A DNA stretch of 20,594 bases from Pseudolysinimonas_A sp044239695 (lineage in GTDB: Bacteria; Actinomycetota; Actinomycetes; Actinomycetales; Microbacteriaceae): NCBI RefSeq assembly GCF_044239695.1, contig NZ_JBIIAW010000053.1, forward strand, positions 1 to 20,594, given 5' to 3'. Each line of letters starts with the position of its first letter. Within the stretch, counting starts at the first letter, position 1. The notes under the pieces were generated by a model that worked only from the letters and a program-made list of their open reading frames with translations, was not told where the DNA came from and did not search any database. Position numbers and translations under genes: made by a program. Positions 5,684 through 13,776 of the stretch are shown here, piece after piece.

Positions 5684-6487
5684 TCAGCCGTTGACGGAAT
5701 CCCGCCAGGCGAGCATGCGCTTCACGAGCGACAGGTCGTCGCCGGCGACGATCGCGTACTCGAAGAGGGTCACGCCGAGGTCGAGGTACGCGTCGAGGTC
5801 GGCGCGTTCGGTCGAGCCCATCCCGCGCAGGGTCGTGCCGGTCGACAGCTCGATCTCCGACATGTCGCGGCCGACCTCGGCGCACCAGTGGCGCAGCACG
5901 TCGAGCTTGCGCACGAGGGTGTCGGGGTCGACGAAGGAGTGCCAGATGTCGGCGTGCTCGGCGACCATGCGCAGGGTCTTCTGCTCCCCGCCGCCGCCGA
6001 TGAGGATCGGGATGTGGCGCGTCGGCGCGGGATTGAGCTTCTCCCACCGCTCGCGGATGCGCGGCAGGTCGACGGCGAGCGCGTCGAGCCGCGATCCGGC
6101 GGTGCCGAAGTCGTAGCCGTACTCGGTGAAGTCGCGCTCGAACCACCCCGAGCCGGTGCCGAAGATGAACCGGCCGCCCGAGATGTGGTCGAGGGTGCGG
6201 GCCATGTCGGCCTGCAGGTCGGGGTTGCGGTAGGCGCTGCAGTTCACGAGCGGCCCGAACTCGACGCGCGTGGTCTGCTCGGCGATCGCGCCCAACATGG
6301 TCCAGGCCTCGAAGTGCCGCCCGTCGGGGTCGCCGGTGAGGGGGAAGAAGTGGTCCCAGTTGAAGAGGATGTCGACGCCGAGGTCTTCGAGCTCGCGGAC
6401 GGTGTCTCTGATCTGCGCGTAGGTGGCGTGCTGGTTGGAGACCTGCACGCCGATCCGCAACGGACGACGCTTCCCTGAAGAGGTCAT
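5684..6487 (-). CDS. LLM-class F420-dependent oxidoreductase
   Basis: A 267-residue luciferase-like TIM-barrel protein of the F420-dependent type. Visible family features are the first strand LRIGVQV, the NWDHFFPL segment (about 43-50), LVNCSAYRNPDLQADMARTLDHISGGRF, the GTGSGWFERDFTEYGYDF segment, and the glycine-rich IPILIGGGGEQKTLRMVAEHADIWH, which contributes to cofactor phosphate binding. Members reduce or oxidise varied substrates with the deazaflavin F420; the substrate here is unknown. The ATG at 6487 has TAGGCT 6 nt upstream, so it is probably leaderless. It lies 47 nt from ffh on the same strand and 46 nt from the EamA gene, each with its own promoter signal. Confidence 0.9.
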   Translation of the reverse strand: MTSSGKRRPLRIGVQVSNQHATYAQIRDTVRELEDLGVDILFNWDHFFPLTGDPDGRHFEAWTMLGAIAEQTTRVEFGPLVNCSAYRNPDLQADMARTLDHISGGRFIFGTGSGWFERDFTEYGYDFGTAGSRLDALAVDLPRIRERWEKLNPAPTRHIPILIGGGGEQKTLRMVAEHADIWHSFVDPDTLVRKLDVLRHWCAEVGRDMSEIELSTGTTLRGMGSTERADLDAYLDLGVTLFEYAIVAGDDLSLVKRMLAWRDSVNG

Positions 6488-6493
6488 GGCGTC

Positions 6494-6499
6494 AGCCTA
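6494..6499 (-). promoter_or_regulatory. LLM oxidoreductase -10 element, leaderless arrangement
   Basis: TAGGCT on the minus strand ends exactly 6 nt before the ATG at 6487; the same hexamer and spacing occur at map and the gamma-carbonic anhydrase. Confidence 0.6.
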
Positions 6500-6534
6500 G
6501 AGGCGGACGGAACGGTCGGTGCACGCGCGGGCGA

Positions 6535-8094
6535 CTACCGCCCGAGCATCTTCTGCAGCGCCGCGAGCTCCTCGGCGCTCGGCCCAGCCTTCGCCGCTCC
6601 CCCGCCGCCGAGACCGAATCCGCTGCCGCCGCTCGCCGCGGGCTTCACGCCCTGCGCGCGGGCGGCATCCTCGGCGGCGCGCTTCGCCGGGTTGCCGCTG
6701 CGCGAACCCTTCTTCGCGGGCTGAGCCTTCTTCTTGGCGCCGTAGGAGGCACCCGGGATCGGACCCATGCCCGGCACCTGCGGCACGCCGCCCTTCGCGA
6801 CCGTCTTCATCATCTTCGCCGCCTGCTCGAAGCGGAGGACGAGCTGGTTGACGTCGGTCACCGTCGACCCCGAGCCCTTGGCGATGCGCAGCCGACGCGA
6901 GCCGTTGAGCAGCTTCGGCGTCGTGCGCTCGGCCTTCGTCATCGACTGGATGATGGCCTCCGTGCGCACGAGTTCGCGCTCGTCGAAGTTGTCGAGGGCT
7001 TCGCGCATCCCGCGGGCGCCGGGCAGCATCCCGAGCATCCCCTTGAGCGAGCCCATGTTGCGCAGCTGCTGCATCTGCTTGAGGAAGTCGTCGAGGGTGA
7101 AGGTGTCGGTCGCGAACTTCTCGGCGACCTTCTTCGCCTCCTCCTCGTCGAACGCGCCCTGCGCCTGCTCGATGAGGGTGAGGATGTCGCCGAGGTCGAG
7201 GATGCGGCTCGCCATGCGGTCGGGGTGGAAGGGCTCGAAGTCATCCAGCCCTTCGCCCGTGGAGGCGAACATGATCGGGCGGCCGGTGACCTTCGCCACG
7301 GAGAGCGCGGCGCCACCGCGCTGGTCGCCGTCGAGCTTCGTGAGCACGACGCCGGTGAAGTCGACACCCTCCTGGAAGGCGCGGGCGGTCGTGACGGCGT
7401 CCTGACCGATGAGCGCGTCGATGACGAACAGCACCTCGTCGGGGTCGACGGCCTTGCGGATGTTCGAGGCCTGCTTCATCAGCTCGGCGTCGATGCCGAG
7501 GCGGCCCGCGGTGTCGACGATGACGGTGTCGTACTGCTTGCGCACCGCCTCCTTCACCCCGTCCTTCGCCACCCGCACCGGGTCGCCCACACCGTTGCCG
7601 GGCTCGGGAGCGAACACCGGCACCCCGGCCTGCTCGCCGACGACCTGCAGCTGGGTGACGGCGTTCGGACGCTGGAGGTCGCTCGCGACGAGAAGCGGCG
7701 TGTGCCCCTCCTTCTTCAGCCACTTCGCGAGCTTCCCGGCGAGGGTCGTCTTGCCGGCGCCCTGGAGGCCGGCGAGCATGATGACCGTCGGCGGCTTCTT
7801 CGCGAACTCCAACCGCCGCTGCTGACCGCCCAGGATCGCGACCAGCTCCTCGTTGACGATCTGCACGACCTGCTGCGCCGGGTTGAGCGCCTTGTTCACC
7901 TCGTCGGAGAGGGCGCGTTCGCGCACCGTGCCGGTGAACTCCTTGACGACCTCGAGCGCGACGTCGGCGTCGAGCAGCGCGCGCCGGATCTCGCGCACCG
8001 TGCCGTCGACGTCCGCGGGGGTCAGCTTGCCCTTGGTGCGCAGGTTGCGGAACGTCGCGGTGAGGCGGTCCGAGAGGGAGGAGAAGGTTGCCAT
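6535..8094 (-). CDS. ffh: signal recognition particle GTPase Ffh (SRP54)
   Basis: Ffh binds signal sequences of nascent membrane and secreted proteins together with 4.5S-type RNA and delivers them to FtsY. The 519-residue product has the N-domain (1 to about 90), the GTPase G-domain with P-loop GLQGAGKTT (109-117), DTAGR (194-198) and TKLDGD (252-257), and the methionine-rich M-domain with the RNA-binding segment (RRLRIAKGSGSTVTDVNQL). A Gly/Ala/Lys-rich C-terminal tail is typical of actinobacteria. The ATG at 8094 (MATFSSLSDRL) is preferred over a TTG three codons upstream because family members begin at this point. A TAAGCT -10 lies 10 nt before the ATG, giving a leader of only a few bases. 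It is divergent from a small membrane gene. The SRP RNA gene is not in the window. Confidence 0.97.
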   Translation of the reverse strand: MATFSSLSDRLTATFRNLRTKGKLTPADVDGTVREIRRALLDADVALEVVKEFTGTVRERALSDEVNKALNPAQQVVQIVNEELVAILGGQQRRLEFAKKPPTVIMLAGLQGAGKTTLAGKLAKWLKKEGHTPLLVASDLQRPNAVTQLQVVGEQAGVPVFAPEPGNGVGDPVRVAKDGVKEAVRKQYDTVIVDTAGRLGIDAELMKQASNIRKAVDPDEVLFVIDALIGQDAVTTARAFQEGVDFTGVVLTKLDGDQRGGAALSVAKVTGRPIMFASTGEGLDDFEPFHPDRMASRILDLGDILTLIEQAQGAFDEEEAKKVAEKFATDTFTLDDFLKQMQQLRNMGSLKGMLGMLPGARGMREALDNFDERELVRTEAIIQSMTKAERTTPKLLNGSRRLRIAKGSGSTVTDVNQLVLRFEQAAKMMKTVAKGGVPQVPGMGPIPGASYGAKKKAQPAKKGSRSGNPAKRAAEDAARAQGVKPAASGGSGFGLGGGGAAKAGPSAEELAALQKMLGR

Positions 8095-8104
8095 ATCGGG
8101 CAAT

Positions 8105-8110
8105 AGCTTA
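8105..8110 (-). promoter_or_regulatory. ffh -10 element
   Basis: TAAGCT on the minus strand ends 10 nt before the ffh ATG, so the predicted start is within a few bases of it. No Shine-Dalgarno fits in the space. Confidence 0.45.
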
Positions 8111-8136
8111 AGGTGCGCGGGAGAGACCGAGCCGGG

Positions 8137-8142
8137 TACGCT
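8137..8142 (+). promoter_or_regulatory. -10 element of the 79-residue membrane gene
   Basis: TACGCT lies 26 nt before the ATG at 8169, leaving a leader of about 20 nt that contains AGGGAG (8158-8163) as Shine-Dalgarno. This is one of the few genes here with a conventional leader. Confidence 0.45.
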
Positions 8143-8168
8143 CGCCGCAAGCTGATCAGGGAGCGCGC

Positions 8169-8408
8169 ATGACCGAATCGTCGAAGACCAATCCCTACCT
8201 CGTCGCCCTCGTGGTGATCGGCTCCGTCGGCCTCGGGGCGGCCTTCATCCTCGCCAGTCTGAGTGCCACCTCGCCGACGTCACCGGATGACCTGGCGACG
8301 TCGGCGGCTCTCCTCGGGTGGGCGCAGATCCTGCTCGTGGCGGGAATCGGCGGGGTCCTGGGCGCTCTCATCGTCGCCGGGAGTCGATGGCAGCGGCCTC
8401 CGACCTGA
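8169..8408 (+). CDS. small two-helix membrane protein, unknown function
   Basis: Not recognised. The 79-residue product has two hydrophobic segments (about 10-32 and 47-69) separated by a Ser/Thr/Pro/Asp-rich loop (ATSPTSPDDLATSA), so it is likely a hairpin membrane protein. The ATG at 8169 has the Shine-Dalgarno AGGGAG 5 nt upstream and a TACGCT -10 at 8137, a coherent expression signal. It is divergent from ffh with a 74-nt gap and convergent with the next small membrane gene with a 9-nt gap. Coding is likely from signals, hydrophobicity and packing, though small size limits certainty. Confidence 0.7.
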   Translation: MTESSKTNPYLVALVVIGSVGLGAAFILASLSATSPTSPDDLATSAALLGWAQILLVAGIGGVLGALIVAGSRWQRPPT

Positions 8409-8417
8409 GGCGGTGGG

Positions 8418-8852
8418 TCAGCGGGCCGCGACCGCGATCGCGTTGACGATGACCAGCACGACGCCCAGGGCGGCGATGACGAACGGCCAGAACCGCATCG
8501 GGACGAAGAACAGGCTGGATCGAGGCCGCACGACGATCGGCTGCCCGGTCTGCCCGTCGACCGCGGGGACGACCTCGTGCGTCTGCACCCGGCCGTCGGG
8601 GTGGGTGTACGGGGTGGCGAGCTGCCGCGTCGCCGTGAGGGGGCGCGGTTTGTCGAGGTGGCGGTCCAGCACGTAGCGGTTGAAGAAGAACAGGCCGACC
8701 GCGGAGAGCAGGAAGCCGATCCCGACGAAGACGCCGTTCACCGGACCCGACTCCTCCCCCAGACCGGTGAGCCCGGCGAGCAGGAAGCCGAGACCGACGC
8801 CGACGCCGAGGAACAGGAATGCGAGGATGCCCCACCGGGACCAGAAGATCAT
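8418..8852 (-). CDS. three-helix membrane protein, unknown function
   Basis: Not assigned to a named family. The 144-residue product has two N-terminal hydrophobic segments (about 6-29 and 38-58), a hydrophilic central region of about 50 residues, and a third helix (about 117-141) after an FVPMRFWPF motif, an arrangement seen in small actinobacterial membrane proteins of unknown role. The ATG at 8852 is preferred over upstream starts because TACCGT lies 6 nt before it, repeating the leaderless pattern. GAGGA also lies directly before the ATG but is too close to act as a normal Shine-Dalgarno. It is divergent from the SDR gene with a 63-nt gap. Confidence 0.75.
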   Translation of the reverse strand: MIFWSRWGILAFLFLGVGVGLGFLLAGLTGLGEESGPVNGVFVGIGFLLSAVGLFFFNRYVLDRHLDKPRPLTATRQLATPYTHPDGRVQTHEVVPAVDGQTGQPIVVRPRSSLFFVPMRFWPFVIAALGVVLVIVNAIAVAAR

Positions 8853-8858
8853 TCCTCG

Positions 8859-8864
8859 ACGGTA
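8859..8864 (-). promoter_or_regulatory. -10 element of the 144-residue membrane gene, leaderless arrangement
   Basis: TACCGT on the minus strand ends exactly 6 nt before the ATG at 8852. Confidence 0.5.
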
Positions 8865-8903
8865 GCCCGCGGCGCCGATCTCTCCCGGGGGTTGCGCACG
8901 GGC

Positions 8904-8909
8904 CAGGAT
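8904..8909 (+). promoter_or_regulatory. possible -10 element of the SDR gene
   Basis: CAGGAT ends 6 nt before the ATG at 8916. It keeps the A and final T but lacks the first T, so the case is weaker than for other genes. Confidence 0.3.
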
Positions 8910-8915
8910 GTCGTC

Positions 8916-9758
8916 ATGCCCCTCCTCGACCACGTGCTCGGGTTGCGCCCCGCCGCTCCGTCGGCGGGGCGCCTGCGCGCGCGGGTCGGCGGGCGGCTCG
9001 TCGTCGTGACGGGAGCCTCCCGCGGCGTCGGCGCCGAGACCGCCGCACGTCTCGCTCTCGCCGGGGCCCGGGTCGTGCTGCTCGCCCGTTCGGTCGACTC
9101 ACTCGACGCCGTCGCGCGCGGCATCCGGCGTCGAGGCGGCTCCGCCGAGGTGCTCGTCGTCGACCTCGGGGATCCCGTCGCCGCCGAGAGGAGCGGGGAC
9201 GAGATCCTCGACCGCTGGGGAGCCCCGGAGGTGGTGGTGTCCAACGCGGGACGGTCGCTGCGCCGCACCGCTCTCGACTCCCGGGACCGACCGCAGGACG
9301 TCGACCGCACGATCGGCGTCAACTACACGGGGCCGGCCGCGCTCCTGCGACGACTGCTGCCCGCGATGGTCGACGCCGGCACCGGTCACGTCGTCTCGAT
9401 CGCGTCGACGAGCGTCGACATCCCCGCCCCCGGGTGGTCGCTCTACGGGGCGTCGAAGAGCGCGATGGATGCCTGGCTCCGCGCGGTCGCCCTCGAGCTG
9501 GCGCCGTCGGGAGTCGCCGTCACCAGCATCCGCCTGCCTCTCGTGCGGACGGCGATGAGCGCGCCGACCGCCGCCTACGCCGCGGTGCCGTCGATGCGTC
9601 CGGTCGACGCCGCGAAGTACATCGCCCGGGCGATCGTCGACCGTCCGCTCGTGCTCTCCCCCTGGTGGTCGCGGCTCGCGAGCGCCGCCCTCGCGGTGCA
9701 CCCCCGCCTGCTCGATCCCGCCCTCCGCGGCTGGGATCGGATGATCGAGCGCGGATGA
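8916..9758 (+). CDS. short-chain dehydrogenase/reductase
   Basis: A 280-residue classical SDR. It has the cofactor motif TGASRGVG (32-39), the NAG motif (110-112), a catalytic serine near S164 (SIAST) and the YxxxK pair Y177/K181 in YGASK, so it should be an active NAD(P)(H) oxidoreductase. Arg59 after the second strand (LLARSVD) favours NADP(H). An N-terminal extension of about 25 residues and a C-terminal segment after 240 (LSPWWSRLASAALAVHPRLLD) resemble membrane-associated lipid-type SDRs, which is inference. The ATG at 8916 fits the possible -10 at 8904. The stop overlaps the next gene by 4 nt (ATGA), so the SDR and ligase-like proteins are co-translated and probably act in one pathway, perhaps on an acyl or lipid substrate. 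Confidence 0.9.
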   Translation: MPLLDHVLGLRPAAPSAGRLRARVGGRLVVVTGASRGVGAETAARLALAGARVVLLARSVDSLDAVARGIRRRGGSAEVLVVDLGDPVAAERSGDEILDRWGAPEVVVSNAGRSLRRTALDSRDRPQDVDRTIGVNYTGPAALLRRLLPAMVDAGTGHVVSIASTSVDIPAPGWSLYGASKSAMDAWLRAVALELAPSGVAVTSIRLPLVRTAMSAPTAAYAAVPSMRPVDAAKYIARAIVDRPLVLSPWWSRLASAALAVHPRLLDPALRGWDRMIERG

Positions 9759-11062
9759 GCAGGCTCAGCGCTCCGCCCGGAACCACCGTGCTCGCCCTCG
9801 CGAGCCTGCTGCGCACGTCGGGAGCGCTGCGGCATCCGCTGAAGGCCCGGGATGCCGCCCGCCGCGGCCTCCCCGGAGCGATCGCCCTGGCCGCCGCCCG
9901 CGACCCGCACCGTCCCGCGCTCCTGCGGGACGGCGAGACGATCACGACCGCCGCTCTCGACGCCGAGGTGCGGGCTCTCGCCGCCGGGCTCACCCTGCCG
10001 CGGCGTTCGCGCATCGGGGTGCGCAGCGACGGCGGGATCGGGTTCGTCGTGACGCTCGCCGCGGTCCTCGCCTCCGGCGCCGACGCCGTGCCGCTCGGGC
10101 CGCGGCTCGCGGACGCCGACGTCGCGGCGCTCGCCCTCGACGACGTGCTCGAACCTCGACGGGAAGCCGGGGTCGCCCCCCGGAGGGCCGTCGCTCCCGG
10201 GCGGCTGCTCCTGCTGACCACCGGTACGACGGGATCCCCCCTCGCGACCGCGCGAGGACCGCTCGGGGTCCGCGCCCTCGCCCAGCTGGCCGACGCCGAC
10301 CGCCGACTTGCTCTGCCGACCGGGCCGCTCCTGCTGCTGGCGCCACCCGACCACGGGCACGGACTCAGCGCCGTCGCCGGGGCGCTCGTGCGGGGCATCC
10401 CGGTCGTCCTCGCCTCCGCCCGCACCACCGCGGAGCAGGCTGACCTGGCCGCGCTCCACCGACCGGCCACGGTGAGCGGCGTGCCCGCGCAACTCGCCCG
10501 ACTCCTCGACGCCGGAGGTCTTCACGGCGTACGGGTGGTCGTGTCCGGATCCTCGCCGCTGACGGCCGCGCTGCGGGCTCGGCTCACGGCCACCGGCGCC
10601 ACCGTCCACGACGCCTTCGGCGCGACCGGGGTCGGAACCGTCGCGATCGACGGGCTGCCACTCGCCGGTGTGCGACTGCGGCGCACCGCCGACGGATGCC
10701 TCGAGGTCAGGTCACCGCTCGGCCGCGACGCCTGGGTGGCGAGCGGCGACCGCGTCGAGATCGCCGGGGGGCGGCTCCATCCCCTCGGTCGCTGGGGGGA
10801 TCTCGTCGACTCCGGCGGGGAGCTGGTCGACCCGCGACGGCTGCAGCGTCTGCTCGCCACGCACCCGGGAGTCGCCGACGCCCGGGTCGTTGTCGTCGAC
10901 GACGACCTCCTCGGGGCCGTGCTCCATGCCCGCGTCGACGCCGACCCGGCGATCGAGACCGGGTTGCGCGCGGCGATCAACGCCTCGCTCGGCCGCGCCG
11001 AGCATCCCCGACGACTCGAGTTCGGGCCGGTCGATCAGGCGCCGAGCTGCGTCGCGACCTGA
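9755..11062 (+). CDS. degenerate AMP-binding (ANL superfamily) ligase-like protein
   Basis: The 435-residue product aligns by order of motifs with acyl-CoA ligases but is short (usually 500-560) and altered at key positions. The phosphate loop is TTGTTGSP (155-162), followed by LATARG instead of the usual KGV. The A5 motif (normally YGxTE) reads FGATGVG (288-294), without the glutamate. The ribose-binding aspartate D332 (ASGDRVEI) and hinge R346 (LGRWGD) remain. The C-terminus ends QAPSCVAT, where PxxxxGK with the catalytic lysine is expected, so no adenylating lysine is seen. It may be inactive, use another chemistry, or bind a nucleotide or acyl group only. It overlaps the SDR by 4 nt, and its last 28 nt overlap the convergent apbE-like gene. 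Family assignment is good, activity doubtful. Confidence 0.82.
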   Translation: MSRLSAPPGTTVLALASLLRTSGALRHPLKARDAARRGLPGAIALAAARDPHRPALLRDGETITTAALDAEVRALAAGLTLPRRSRIGVRSDGGIGFVVTLAAVLASGADAVPLGPRLADADVAALALDDVLEPRREAGVAPRRAVAPGRLLLLTTGTTGSPLATARGPLGVRALAQLADADRRLALPTGPLLLLAPPDHGHGLSAVAGALVRGIPVVLASARTTAEQADLAALHRPATVSGVPAQLARLLDAGGLHGVRVVVSGSSPLTAALRARLTATGATVHDAFGATGVGTVAIDGLPLAGVRLRRTADGCLEVRSPLGRDAWVASGDRVEIAGGRLHPLGRWGDLVDSGGELVDPRRLQRLLATHPGVADARVVVVDDDLLGAVLHARVDADPAIETGLRAAINASLGRAEHPRRLEFGPVDQAPSCVAT

Positions 11063-11831
11063 CGTCCTGGTCGTTGACGGGGGCGGCGACCCCCGGCGGG
11101 TGCGAGTGCCGCCCGGAAGCCGGGGGTGGCGACCGAACGGCCCGCGCGATCGACGGCGAACACATCGATCGGCCATCGGTCGCACAGGTCGTCGAGACCA
11201 GCGCGCCCGGCCGAGACGATCGCGGTGGCGAGCACGTCCGCAGTGACGATGTCGTCGGCGATGACGGTGACCTGCACGAAGTCGGCGGGAGCGGTCTGGC
11301 CGCCGAGCCAGATGTGATCGCCGCGTTCGGCGCTGCCCGATGTCGCGACGGCGCGACGTCGGCCGCGGAGCATGATCGAGCAGACGAGGGCGCCGCGATC
11401 GAACGGGTCGACGACACCGATCGCGTCGCGCGCCCCGGCACCCGGATCCGCACCGGAGGCGAGGATATCGCCGCCCACCACGAGGGTCCACGCCCCGCAG
11501 TCGGAGGCGTCGAGGACGTCCCCGGCGTCCCGCATCGCGGCCGCCTTCACGATGCCGTCGAGATCGATCACGCCGTCGGGTCGGTTCGGGCTGAAGGCGC
11601 CCTCGGTGCGTTGCCGCCACTCGAGCGCATCCGCGTACATGGCTTTCATCGCCGGGGACGACTCCTCGAGACGCAGGCGACCCGCGGCGATGCGACGCAA
11701 TTCGGAGTCGGGGCGATAGAGGCTGAACCGGCGGTCCGCCGCGTCGAACACCGCGGCGACGGCATCTGCCGCGACCGCGCGCTCGGTGACGAGCGACACC
11801 ATCGTGCCCATCGCCGGGAACACGGATCGCA

Positions 11832-11835
<4 letters not shown>
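11035..11835 (-). CDS. apbE: FAD:protein FMN transferase (ApbE-like), short form
   Basis: ApbE-type enzymes attach FMN from FAD covalently to a threonine of FMN-binding domains, outside the cytoplasm. Visible features are PAMGTMVSL at the N-terminus, a FDAADRRFSLYRPDSELRRI segment (about 30-49), DLDGIVKAAAM (about 91-101, normally DLGGIAKG), VVGGDILASG, AVATSGSAERGDHIW, and the metal-binding ADDIVTADVLATAI (D and T conserved). The usual H-I-x-D-P-x-T-G is replaced by DHIWLGGQTAP. At 266 residues it is short and has no visible signal peptide or lipobox. It starts at GTG 11835 (GTGA overlap with the FMN-binding gene) or ATG 11832. The target is presumably the upstream-encoded FMN-binding protein. 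Confidence 0.88.
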
Positions 11836-12271
<436 letters not shown>

Positions 12272-12275
<4 letters not shown>

Positions 12276-13711
12276 CAGTCGAACCTCTCGGCGTGGATGC
12301 GGTGACTCGGCACCCCGTGGTGGCGAGCGTCGGCGACGACCGCGTCGAGCCAGCTCGCCGGACCGCAGACGTAGAGATCGGAGTCGGCGAGATCGGGGAA
12401 CACGCTCGCCAGGGTCACCCCGCGGGCGGCGTCGGCATCGGCGAGCCAGGTCGCTCCCGCACGGGCGCGGTGTCCCGTCGACACGAACAGTCGCGCCTGC
12501 TTCGCCTCGGCGATCTCGCGCACCTCGTCCCAGAGGTAGGTCTCCCCGTCGTCTCCCGCGCGCAGCAGCACGGTCGCCTCTCCCGGCCGCAGCCGCGAGT
12601 CCTCGAGCAGCGCACGGATCGGCGTGACACCGATCCCGGCGGCGAGGATCGCCACCTTCGGCGCCGTGCGCGCCACGTCGGAGAACAGTCCATAGGGACC
12701 CTCGAACGACACGCGCGTGCCCACGGGGATGCGACTCAGCCGTGAACTCCCGGCGCCGAGCTCGCGCACGGTGATGCGGGCGAAGTCGTCGGCGGGCATC
12801 GCGGAGAGCGAGATCGGGTGCGAGTGCCACCACGTCGAACCCGTCCAGAACCGCCAGATCAGGAACTGCCCGCCGGCCGCCCCGAGCCGACGCAGATCGC
12901 GCCCGCTCAGCACGATCGAGACCACCCCGGGCGCGATCGGAACCACCGCGGCGACCGACATCCTGTGGCGCACGCTGCGCACGGCCGGGGCGAGAAAGCG
13001 GAAGGCCCCGATCGCGCCGAACGCGACCGCGTAGAGCGCGATCCAATACGCCCGCTGCGCCGTCCCCTCGGCGAGAACGCCGCCGACACTCAGCTGGTGG
13101 GGCAGTGCGAACGCGACCGCGACGTAGCTCAGCAGATGGATGAGGTGCCAGCTCTCGTAGCCGAAGCGACGCCGCACCGCGACGAGGGAGGTGACGACGA
13201 CCGCGATGAGCAGGCCGAGAGCGAGGGCCGCGAGCGGCAGGTCGGGGAGGGCGAGCATCGGACCGATCTCGGCGATCGGATCGAGGCCGGCGCTCATTCC
13301 GTAGCCGAGCAGCAGGAGGGCAGCGTGCGCGAGCAGCAGAAAGAGGGCGGGCTTGCCGAGTGCGCGGTGGACGGCGATCGCGCGGTCGTGGCCGATCGTG
13401 CGATCCAGGAGCGGGATGCGGGCCGCGAGCACGAGCATCACGAGGATGAAGTCGGTGCCGACCAAGCCGGCGAGGATGCCCAGGCTGGTCACGGCGTCGG
13501 ACGGCGTCGCGAACATGGTGCCAGCACCCGTGACGAGGTAGAGCGCGGCGGCGATCGCCCCCGACATCCAGAGCATCACCACCAGCAGGTCGGAGCGGCG
13601 GGCGCGGCGGGCGTACTGACGGCGGCGGTCGACCGCCGGGATGCTGCGCGACGACGCCTCCCGCAGCGGCGGCGGGCTCGGGGCGGGGCGGGCGAGAGTC
13701 GGAGCGGTCAT
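12272..13711 (-). CDS. ferric-reductase-like transmembrane haem/FAD/NAD(P)H oxidoreductase
   Basis: A 479-residue protein of the ferric reductase / NADPH oxidase fold. Residues about 42-240 hold six or so membrane helices with haem-ligand candidates H115 and H129 on one helix pair and H189, H192 and H205 on another (YESWHLIHLLSY). Residues about 250-340 are an FAD domain with HSHPISLS (296-303, the HPFSI-type motif). Residues 350-479 are a NAD(P)H domain with AAGIGVTPIRALLE, a CGPASW motif and the closing HAERFDW. It should move electrons from cytosolic NAD(P)H across the membrane. A Pro-rich cytosolic N-terminus precedes the first helix. The ATG at 13711 has AAGGGT 6 nt upstream inside a pair of direct repeats. 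It lies 65 nt after the kinase gene on the same strand and overlaps the FMN-binding gene by 4 nt. Confidence 0.93.
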
Positions 13712-13718
13712 GGCTCAA

Positions 13719-13738
13719 CCCTTGGCTCGCCCCCTTGG
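13719..13738 (-). repeat. direct repeats CCAAGGG, 13-nt period, before the ferric-reductase-like gene
   Basis: On the minus strand CCAAGGGGGCGAG (13738-13726) is followed by CCAAGGGTTGAG (13725-13714). Tandem repeats of this sort are typical binding sites for OmpR-type regulators. They overlap a possible -10 (AAGGGT, 13723-13718) of the downstream gene. Confidence 0.4.
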
Positions 13739-13776
13739 TGCCGGCTCGGAACGGGCCTGCTCCTCGGTGTGCGTTC

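Noticed and set aside
8095..8103. TTG start for ffh three codons upstream
   Set aside because: Family members begin at MATF-like sequences, and the TTG would lie one base after the -10 element.
8819..11062. One 747-codon protein covering the SDR and ligase-like genes
   Set aside because: Upstream of 9755 it is an Arg-rich shadow of the SDR frame; the true ligase-like start is the ATG overlapping the SDR stop.
8916..11062. OleC/OleD-type hydrocarbon biosynthesis pair (ligase + reductase)
   Set aside because: The reductase is a classical short SDR rather than the OleD type, the ligase lacks catalytic residues, and no thiolase or hydrolase partner is nearby.
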